Shown here: positions 39,482 to 47,900 of the stretch, piece after piece | How positions within the stretch are numbered: the stretch's first letter is position 1 | Layout of the letters: the number at the start of each line of letters is the position of its first letter | Assembly (NCBI GenBank): GCA_023212645.1 | Contig: JALBYC010000003.1 | Span: forward strand, 868,001 to 932,000 | Source of the DNA: Farysia itapuensis | Lineage: Eukaryota > Basidiomycota > Ustilaginomycetes > Ustilaginales > Ustilaginaceae | Reading direction: 5' to 3' | Length of the DNA: 64,000 bases | Notes under the pieces: generated by a model | Told to the model about the DNA's origin: nothing | Database searches by the model: none | What the model saw: the letters and a program-made list of their open reading frames with translations, nothing else | Translations under genes and position numbers: made by a program

Positions 39482-42025
39482 CTACTTTGCGACATCAGGG
39501 TTGGCGTAGTAGCAGCTAAAGAGGCAGTCGACGTCTGAATTGGGTGTCGGCTCTGTGCTGTCGGTGGCCGGCGAGGATTGGGCTGCTTCTGGACGCTTGC
39601 TCTGTCGGCGGAGACTTTTGAGGAAGCGACGTAGTTTCCCACTTTTCGGCTGGGTGCGCTCCACCTCTGCTATTTCGGCGGCTGGGGTGGTGGGGGAGGT
39701 TGGTGCAGTCGAGGGGGCAGCTTTGCTAGCTTCAGCTGATTGCGAACTACCGCACGACTCTGAGTTCTGCCTTTCCCCTTGACGACTTGGCGGGAGGAAC
39801 TCTGGTCGATGGGTGGGAAATCGCGGTACGGCTTCCGACGCACACCTGCCGGCCAGACTGTCAAATTCATCCGTTTCCTCCTGGTCGAAATTGGCACTGC
39901 CGCTGCTGCTGCTGCTGCTGCTGCGACGGTGGGTGGCGAAGCGCAGTGGTGTGGTGGTAGGAACGCTTTTTCGGACAAACGCAGTGCATCGCAGTGCAAA
40001 ACGCTGTGCGCGGTGTGGGTGGAAGAAGTCGAGCTGCATCTGGGCTAGTTCGCGCGCTCTGTAGGTGGCAAGGTGTTCGTGTAGCTGCGCGTGTGTTGCG
40101 GCAGGGTTCCCGGCGAGGTTGGCGAGGTAGCGGTGCTTGTTGGCGAGAATAGCGGACCAATGCTGTGTGTTACCGACGGGCGGATCGACAGTGGTGCTGG
40201 GTCGAGTCCATGGAGCCCCGAACTGTACTGCGGCTGAACTCGCGTCGGTCTGTATGATGGAACGGACAACGTCCTTGACACGCTCGACAAGCTGGGAGGA
40301 CGAGCCGTTGTGGGGTACGATCTGGTCGACGAGGCCGATACGGGCGGCGTGGGTGGCGGACATGGGCAGCATCCCGCGCACAAATTCCGACGCAACCTGA
40401 TCACCACAGCGTTGAAACCAGGAGTAGGTATGCCACTCGCTTCCATGCAGGCCAAGTGAGCGATAGTGCGGGTTGAGAACGACATTCTCAGCGCAGAGGA
40501 CAAAGTCGGCGACGGTAGCGAGTGCTAGCCCTCCAGCTGCGGCATTCCCGCGCAACGCCGAGAAGGTAACCACCCCTGCTGGCGCCAGCAACTCCTGCAC
40601 AACATCGTCTATGGCGTGGATGTTGGCCCATCCTTCCGCAGCGCGATCCGCACTGCCTTCGATAACGTTCAGCGCAATGCCGTTACTGAAGTACCCCTCC
40701 CCGCCCATCATCACCACGGCCTTCACCCCGGACTGGGACAGCACCCAACGAATCGCTTCGAGAAGCCACTGACACTGCGTGGTCGAAAAAGCACCGTTGT
40801 AAAACTCGGTGTAGATGTAAGCGATGGGAGGTTCGAGCTCGACCCACACTTGCTGGTAGGTGTGCGGCTGTTTCGCCCACGGATTGATCGGGTCGATGAC
40901 CTCGAGTGGCCATTCCGGCACAGGGTCAGGCACAGAGCTGCTCAGGTTGAGCGCGTATGCAAGGCTGGGTAGGTCGAGCAGGGCCATGACGGCAGGTAGC
41001 TTGGGATGCAGCGACTTGTCTGTTTTCGCCTTGGGACGGCGAAGAAGCCCAATCCAGATGGGGTTATCGGCACCTACGTTGACCAGCACTGCTCCTTGAC
41101 GCGTCGCCATGACGCTACCGATTTTACGGCCACGAGCACGCACATGCTCTGGCAAAGCGCCGCGCTCTACAACAGCGTTGTACACAAACAGCGGTGCATC
41201 CTGTGCAAAAATCGTCGACAGCACGCCCGGTTGGGAATCAGCACAACGCATGCGCTGAAGCACAAAGTCAGCCGAAACACGCGTGCCAACAGCTGCGGCG
41301 GAAGTGGTGGTGGGTGCAAAGTCTCGGTCTGCTGCTTTGAGGAGGGGACGTTTGTGCGTGGGGCCTCCTGCGAAGGGCTGGCTGTGCGAGACGCACTGGT
41401 GGCGATACGCGGGTGTGCATGTCAGCGTGGGGGGCAATCTGGTGCTTGTCGTCGTGTTGGCGGTGGCGTTGTTGATGAGGTGGGCTGATTGGAGGCGTTG
41501 CACAGCTGCATGGACTGCCATCACGGCACAGCGGGTGACGGGTCCGCGGTAGAGCTCGCTCTTGGTCATGGGTGCTGTCTCGCCGGACAGCTCGAACTGG
41601 TCAAAAGCCCATACAGGACCAGCGTCGAAAGTCTCTACAGCCTGAAGCACTGTCACGCCCCAATGAGAGCGAGCAGGGGCAACAACGAGCGGCTTGTCGC
41701 AGCACGGCGATATTAGCGATTTGGTGAAGGTACTTTCGCCGGAATCACCCATCAGGCACCAATCCATCGCCGACGGACCTTCATCTCCCGGCGGACCAGG
41801 ATGCACGATCAGCGTCATACATTCCGTGTAAATCTCCGCCGGGACCCGCTTGGTTAAAAAGGGACACAGCACAAGATCAGGCTGCGCCAGCCTCACTGCT
41901 TCCACCATTACGCCTGGCGACAGTGCATACTCGATCGAAACCTCGTGTCCGCCTCGTTCCGTAAGCTCCAGAGCAAGCCGCTGCGAAAGCGAGTTGTAGG
42001 CCGTACAGATGAACAGAATCTTCAT
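39482..42025 (-). CDS. HypX/HoxX-like protein: formyltransferase-like domain fused to enoyl-CoA-hydratase-like domain
   Basis: 847 residues, intronless. Residues 1-185 form a formyltransferase-like domain with the HypX hallmark LIVHPGPPGDEGPSAMDW (His75) and WGVTVLQAVETFDAGPVW (Asp134). Residues 226-350 hold the HypX linker/FMT-C-like block (RPLLKAADRDF, ADSQPGVLS, IWIGLLRRP). Residues about 400-580 are a crotonase-like domain with EFYNGAFSTTQC, FSNGIALNVIEG, AIDDVVQELL, the oxyanion segment ALRGNAAAGG (490-499), and VVLNPHYRSLGLHGSE. In hydrogen-oxidising bacteria HypX turns N10-formyl-tetrahydrofolate into formyl-CoA and then CO for the [NiFe]-hydrogenase ligand. The fungal copy adds a linker of about 40 residues (185-225) and a Ser-rich, basic tail of about 170 residues. 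It lies among ordinary fungal genes. The function in a hydrogenase-free fungus is unknown; bacterial origin is inference. Confidence 0.88.
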   Translation of the reverse strand: MKILFICTAYNSLSQRLALELTERGGHEVSIEYALSPGVMVEAVRLAQPDLVLCPFLTKRVPAEIYTECMTLIVHPGPPGDEGPSAMDWCLMGDSGESTFTKSLISPCCDKPLVVAPARSHWGVTVLQAVETFDAGPVWAFDQFELSGETAPMTKSELYRGPVTRCAVMAVHAAVQRLQSAHLINNATANTTTSTRLPPTLTCTPAYRHQCVSHSQPFAGGPTHKRPLLKAADRDFAPTTTSAAAVGTRVSADFVLQRMRCADSQPGVLSTIFAQDAPLFVYNAVVERGALPEHVRARGRKIGSVMATRQGAVLVNVGADNPIWIGLLRRPKAKTDKSLHPKLPAVMALLDLPSLAYALNLSSSVPDPVPEWPLEVIDPINPWAKQPHTYQQVWVELEPPIAYIYTEFYNGAFSTTQCQWLLEAIRWVLSQSGVKAVVMMGGEGYFSNGIALNVIEGSADRAAEGWANIHAIDDVVQELLAPAGVVTFSALRGNAAAGGLALATVADFVLCAENVVLNPHYRSLGLHGSEWHTYSWFQRCGDQVASEFVRGMLPMSATHAARIGLVDQIVPHNGSSSQLVERVKDVVRSIIQTDASSAAVQFGAPWTRPSTTVDPPVGNTQHWSAILANKHRYLANLAGNPAATHAQLHEHLATYRARELAQMQLDFFHPHRAQRFALRCTAFVRKSVPTTTPLRFATHRRSSSSSSSGSANFDQEETDEFDSLAGRCASEAVPRFPTHRPEFLPPSRQGERQNSESCGSSQSAEASKAAPSTAPTSPTTPAAEIAEVERTQPKSGKLRRFLKSLRRQSKRPEAAQSSPATDSTEPTPNSDVDCLFSCYYANPDVAK

Positions 42026-42549
42026 ACTTGTGCGCTGTTTTGACCTTCAGCGGCGGTTTTCGACACAAAGCAGGGGAGAAAAGATGGACGGGAAACAGAG
42101 CGGCAGGGCGCAGACCCTGCTGCCTTCTTATGCTGAGAGGATGTGAGAACAATAAGCTCTGCCAACCCCCCCACTCACACGCACTGCTCAGATGAAGGGT
42201 GCGATAACATTCGTCAAAGTGTGAGTATGAAGTGGGAGCGTTCTTCCGAACCTCTCAAGCTCTGAGGTTGGGAATACTTTTTCCTCTTCCCGGTCGTAGC
42301 GGACACCGTGATTCCCGTTCGAGCTGCACAGAACAAGTGCGTGCAGCGCAGCACGCTTCCCATGCACTGACATGAGAGCACCACGGGATGTAACCAGAAG
42401 ATGAAAACATCCGCTTTTCAGACAGGTGATTGGTCGTCAACCACGAAGCATATGTCGAGTGGTTGCACTCAGCTCACAGTCGTTATTGTCCTCGTCGCGC
42501 ATCTTCATAGATGTAAGACATTGGTATTAAGTGGGATAGAACTGAGGCT
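42026..42549. other. Intergenic region between the HypX-like gene and the PQ-loop gene
   Basis: 524 bp holding the promoter of the minus-strand HypX-like gene and the 3' flank of the PQ-loop gene. Only short frames without recognisable domains occur. No tRNA, repeat or clear TATA box was seen. Confidence 0.5.
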
Positions 42550-44631
42550 TCATGAAGCATCGCCGTTGTGGGGCTGAAAGGTGCTCTTTGGCGGGAGTAG
42601 CATACTCTGGGTCATTCCTGTAGTCGAGCGAGACCGGGATGTCTCGTTGCGCCAAGATGATTTGCGTTCAGAACGACGACGTAGCGGGCGGGTAGTTGCC
42701 CGATGCTGCTGCTTGTGAGCCGGCTCTTCATCATTCGACAGCTCTTCTGAGCCGCCTTCTTCTTCTTCCTTGTTGTCGCTCCACATCCACCACTGCACGA
42801 TAATGATGAGGTCAAACACCAGCGTTCCCCCGGATCCGAGCAGAAACGGAAGACTCTCTTGTAGATAGCCGCGTCTGGCCGGCCCAGCAGCCTCGGGGTT
42901 GGTCAAGATCGAAACAGTGTACAGCAAGTTGCCCAGGAAGGCCGCAATGAAGAGCAGGATTGACAGGCCCCGTACCGATCTGCGCATGTAATTTTCCCAG
43001 ATCTGCGGCAGTCTTGAAGTCAAGTAGAGCACTGTGCATGTCCATGCAGACATTCGCCCAACCAGTCTCTGCCAGGACCCTATCTGCACAAGCAACGACG
43101 CAGCGCCAAGTCTCGAGTCCGACTGAGGTATAGAGGCTGCATCACCTGGCAGCGAAGCCAGCATCATGACACCCAACAGCACCATTCCGACGGATCGACG
43201 CGCCGACGACGGCGACTTTGTTCCAGTCCGACTTCCTCTCGACACCCGCTTGGCAACAGAACGAGAGGAGCGGGATCGCTCCATCAGTCGTTTGGGCCCT
43301 AGAGAGGGGAGCGCAGAGAGCGACTTGTGCATTTCTGTAGCTGCAACATCATGTTCATCGTCTTCGTCTGAGCTTGAGCTTGCTGATGGCCTTGGTCGAT
43401 CGACCTTGGCCGTACCGTTCGATGATCCTGGAGAAGAATGTGGGAGTGGTGTCTCATGTCCGCCTGCGGGCTGTGCTGTTTCAGTCACCAAACGGTTCGA
43501 GTCCTGCGGTTCTACTCGATTTGCCGTTCGTGTCATGTCGCGTCCTCGCGGCTCGGGAAGGCTGTCTACACTGTCGTGCATATCTGCGTCTAGATCGAGT
43601 GTACCTAGACTCGACGTACTGTCGAGCATGGCAGACGGTATGCTGGTTTCCAGATTATGATCGCGGTCTGATTCGGTCTCGTCTGCATCGCGCCCAGACT
43701 CTCGAGTTGGGCTCAGAGCTGAGGGCACAAAGTCGCCTGCAGCACCACCCACTCTTCGCACCCGTTGTCTGGACCGCTTTAGTCCAGCTTGTCTCGAGGG
43801 CTCAGGTGGTGGACCTTTTTGCGTCAAGCTGTTTGAGCGAGACCGTGAGCGCGATGAATGCGGTGTGCCACCCGATTGAGATCGTCGCTGATCAGCAGAG
43901 GGAAAGCTAAAGTAGTTGTCGATGTCAGACTCCGGTAGCAAACCAGCGAGCGCCTCTCGTCGTCGTGCAGCCTGCTGTGCCAATTGCGCGACTGACAGCG
44001 CAGCATGAGACAGAGCGCGATAGTTGGAGAATTGTGCATCATAGCCATACTCATACCCTGTAGAGTCGGAAGACTCTGATCGAGCGAGAGCCAGCCGCGA
44101 GCGAGAGCGGCGCGAAGAGGGTCCTGCCGCCAAAGCCGAGTAAGGGAGATTTTGCGATTGAGACAGACTGCGCTTCTGCAGCGATGTCGAGCGATGGTGA
44201 TGAATGCGGAAGCTGCTGCGTGGGCCCAACAGCTCACTCGTCTCTGACAGCATCGAATAGGGATTTGTCGGGTAGCCATGCGTGAAGGACGCTGCCATTC
44301 CCGTCAGACTTTCGAGACGTGGCCGTGGCCCACGCTTGAGCTTGGATCGACTGCGTCTGGCTTTACTCCAGTAGTAGACATACTGTACCATGATGCATGC
44401 ATCGACGCAGCAAAAGTAGGTCGCGACGGCAATCTGGAAGGGAAGCTGTTGAGTCAAGACACTCCCTATCAAGTTGGTGAAATCTCCGAGCATCCATTGT
44501 ATCAGGAAGACGGGGGAAAGACCGTCGACTGATCCTCTGCGATAGTTTTCGTACAGCTGCGGAGATTGAGCAAAGAGCCATATGACGAACGAGAGCGAGC
44601 CGGTCAAGCTCGAGATCGTTGCTCTGTCCAT
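42550..44631 (-). CDS. PQ-loop repeat vacuolar transporter (YPQ/PQLC2-like)
   Basis: 693 residues. The first PQ-loop repeat (about 5-75) has WLFAQSPQLYENY-RRGSVDGLSP, and the second (about 530-600) has RLPQIWENYMRRSVRGLSILLF. These two proline-glutamine helices typify the seven-helix YPQ/PQLC2 family that moves cationic amino acids across the vacuolar/lysosomal membrane. A very long Ser/Arg/Asp-rich insert (about 90-480) splits the repeats, far larger than in yeast Ypq1 (about 310 residues in all), though long loops occur in other fungal members. The C-terminus is basic. Transport specificity is inferred. Confidence 0.88.
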   Translation of the reverse strand: MDRATISSLTGSLSFVIWLFAQSPQLYENYRRGSVDGLSPVFLIQWMLGDFTNLIGSVLTQQLPFQIAVATYFCCVDACIMVQYVYYWSKARRSRSKLKRGPRPRLESLTGMAASFTHGYPTNPYSMLSETSELLGPRSSFRIHHHRSTSLQKRSLSQSQNLPYSALAAGPSSRRSRSRLALARSESSDSTGYEYGYDAQFSNYRALSHAALSVAQLAQQAARRREALAGLLPESDIDNYFSFPSADQRRSQSGGTPHSSRSRSRSNSLTQKGPPPEPSRQAGLKRSRQRVRRVGGAAGDFVPSALSPTRESGRDADETESDRDHNLETSIPSAMLDSTSSLGTLDLDADMHDSVDSLPEPRGRDMTRTANRVEPQDSNRLVTETAQPAGGHETPLPHSSPGSSNGTAKVDRPRPSASSSSDEDDEHDVAATEMHKSLSALPSLGPKRLMERSRSSRSVAKRVSRGSRTGTKSPSSARRSVGMVLLGVMMLASLPGDAASIPQSDSRLGAASLLVQIGSWQRLVGRMSAWTCTVLYLTSRLPQIWENYMRRSVRGLSILLFIAAFLGNLLYTVSILTNPEAAGPARRGYLQESLPFLLGSGGTLVFDLIIIVQWWMWSDNKEEEEGGSEELSNDEEPAHKQQHRATTRPLRRRSERKSSWRNETSRSRSTTGMTQSMLLPPKSTFQPHNGDAS

Positions 44632-44919
44632 CGCTGATACGCGATCACCAAATCATGTGCTTGGACGTTTGCACCTCAGCGCCTCATTTTGGCCGCTTTG
44701 TCTATGATGCTGCAATGCCGTTTGCGCTGTCGAGTGCGTGTGCGCTGTCGAGATTCGGTGTGGTGGTGTGAGTGCAACACGCATATACGCATGAGTGGAT
44801 CCTCGGCTCATGCAAAAACTCAACCGATAACGCGACTCTCACGACCTAACATGCAAAGCACCAACGATGATCCGATGACATCAACGGGAGAGTATACTAA
44901 TACGAGTACAGCTACACAT

Positions 44920-47900
44920 CTAGGAATCATCTGTGATCGTGCTGAACTCGGAGTCGTTGCGCAGCATCGCCTGACGCTGGTGCTCCTCTTTCGAGTACTG
45001 CAGGTCTGCAAATAGGGCTGGGTATCCTGGGTGTGTGTGGTTAGGATGGCCGGGTACGTGCTGAGGGGGTGGCGACTGACTCAACACGGCTGCACCCTCG
45101 TCTCTGAGTGAAATGGGCTTGGGCTCTGCAGCCTCGGGATGCTTGTCCGGCGACTTTGCAGATGGTGCTTTGCCGTTTTGCTGCAGCTGGTGCTGAGCAA
45201 TCTGCTGTTGTCGATAACTGAGGGAAGCGCTGAGTGTCAGACTCGGATTGTATGGCGTCGTAATGTTGGTGCCTCCGGTGGAGGTGCTGCCATCGTTGGA
45301 CCACTTGCTGCGCAGGCTGTTGAGCGATGACACGTTCCGATCTAAGCTCTTGAACGCGCCAGCTCCCAGGCCTGGCGTAGCAGGTGCTCCGCCCGCAAAG
45401 GGATTGTTGAGATTCCCGGAGTCCAGCGATCCGGACGAGTAGCTTTCGTCATCGAGACCTTCGCCCTGCGTGCCTGCCAGTTCGGCCGCGGCCTCGGCTT
45501 CATTGGCAGCGTCCAGTTCCTCAATCAGACTTCGCATCCAGGGATCCTCTTTCAGCTGGATCGCCGAAGGTCGTTGTCGAGGACTGATGGTCAAGCACTG
45601 GCGAATAAAGTCGATACCCAGATCCGAGAGCTGGCTAGAGTCTGGAAGAGCTGGATGCTGCTCGGCCATGCCAATGTGGAACATGATCGCCCACTCGTTG
45701 TCAAAGTTGCTCCACGGCCGTTTGCCCGTGGCGAATTCCAGCACGACGCATCCCAATGACCAGATGTCGGCGGCGAATTGCGGACCGTCCGAAGTTCCCT
45801 TGATGACCTCGGGCGACATGTACATGGGTGTGCCCTGCAAAGATGCCATGGCACCTGCCGGGCCGCCTTGCTTGCCTCCTTCGCCACCAGCTGCCAGCAT
45901 GCCCATTCCGCCCATCGGCCCCGCCTTGCGTGATCGCTGGATGGTTCGGCTGTTCTTGGCCAAGATCTTGGCAGCTCCAAAGTCGACAAACTTGAGAACT
46001 CCCATGTGGTCGAGCAGAATGTTGTCCGGCTTAATGTCCCGATGAATGATGCCCTGGGAGTGAAGGTAGATCAAGCCTTCCACCATTTGCAGTGTATAGA
46101 CTTGGATCACAGTTTCGTCCTCGATCCTACCGTGTTCGAGGAGCGCTGCCAGCGAGCCACCCTGACAGTACTCTTCAAAGATGTAGACACGGTCTCGGTG
46201 TACCTCGATGCCGTAGTACTCGACAATGTTGGGATGGGAGAGCATGGACATGACCTCCATCTCGTCTTTGATCTGCTGATAGAGCGTTGGACTCGACGAA
46301 ATGTCTTGGAATCTGATCTCTTTGACGGCCATCAGTCCACCACTGTCTAAGTTTACCGCCAGGTATACAGTACCAAAGGTACCGCCGCCAATAAACTGAC
46401 CCTGCTGCCATCGGATCGTGATCTTGGACGCTGACTGCGCAAGGAACTGCAACGACCGATCTTCGAGACGTGTGTCGTCCAGCACTCTGCCCACGATGCG
46501 TTGCTCGACCTCGATTTCGCTTCGCGCCGTGTCCCACTCCAGCATCTTCTGGATCCAGCGTTCCTCGGTAGCCTGAATCGCTGCATCCAGCTTGTTGCAG
46601 CGCATTTGTGCACCCATACCAGGACCAAGAGCGACCGACAACTGTGATTCCTCTTCGCTGCTGCCGTGAATTCGAAGCGCTCGGAACTCCTCAGCGGGTA
46701 CAAGGCTAGGCTCGGCGTTGGCGGTGATGCGTTGGCGGTCAGCCTTGTCGCGCTCTCCCCGCTCCTGTTCCTCTTGCGCTTTCGCTACGCTGCTCCTTGC
46801 TCCCAAAATGTCAAAGTGCGAGATGAGCAGAGCCATGCAGGCACCTACTTTGGAACGAAGCATGGCAAAGTCTTGCTCGTTGAGGCGGAAGATGTTGTCA
46901 GACGAAGTAATGTGGTTGGCGTTGCCCAGTGCAGATACAGCCCATCGGAACGTCTTGCGCTCGCTTGGTACACAATCGTCGCAGATGAATGCAATCCAGT
47001 CGATTGCAAGACGTCCCAAGGCCAGCGTCATCTGGTCTCGCAGCCTTGTCGACTCGATAAAGGGCAAGGCGCGTCGTCCATGTTCGGCAGCCATTGAATA
47101 GCAGTTCTGGATCAGCTCGTCAGAGCCGCCACTCAACGCTTCCGGAATCGCCTCGCGCACGTGCGATCGGTGAGACTGAGCACGACCGCCTTTTCGACGA
47201 AGTCGTCGACGGATCTCTGGCACTTTGCGAATAATGGTATCCGAAAGCATGTACACGCCTTTATTAATGTCCTCGAGACCCGACTGAATACGTCCCATGT
47301 GTGCCATTTGATCGACCAGGATCTCGAGTGGAAAGAGTCCCTCGCCGTCGTCGGTTGCTGCGTCCGCTTCACCGGACTGTTGCGCAAAGATGCTCTGAAA
47401 GTGGCGCTTGCACAGCTCCAGCCGTCCTTTGGGTCCATCGGCGACCAAACGCAGCCTGCGATCAGCCAGAGTGATATCGACGCGTGGCATGACGTGGTGC
47501 ATAACTTTACCCGTCCACATGAAGGGATCTCGAGGACTGAGGAGCAGAATGTACCGGGGCCGTTCGTCGTCGTCTGCTCGCATCGAGTTGGCCTGCTTCT
47601 CGATTTGCTCGCGCAGAGCATTGGCCTGAGCCCCTTCTTCGGCAGCATCGTCGCCGTCCGGATTGACGGCATTCGCAGTTGTCTCGGCAGCCATACCCGT
47701 ATCCTCCTCGCCAGGACGCACTCTCTGTAGACACTTGCAAACAAGGTCGTGGATAAGTTCCGGCTTGTCGTGTAGACCTGGTTCGGCAATCAAGTAGATG
47801 CCGTTCTCTTCGAGTGTCTCGGTATATACCAGGAAGTAATCGTGATCGATCAGTGTCAGCATAAAGTCACTCAGCGTCATTTGGCTATGATTGACCACGT

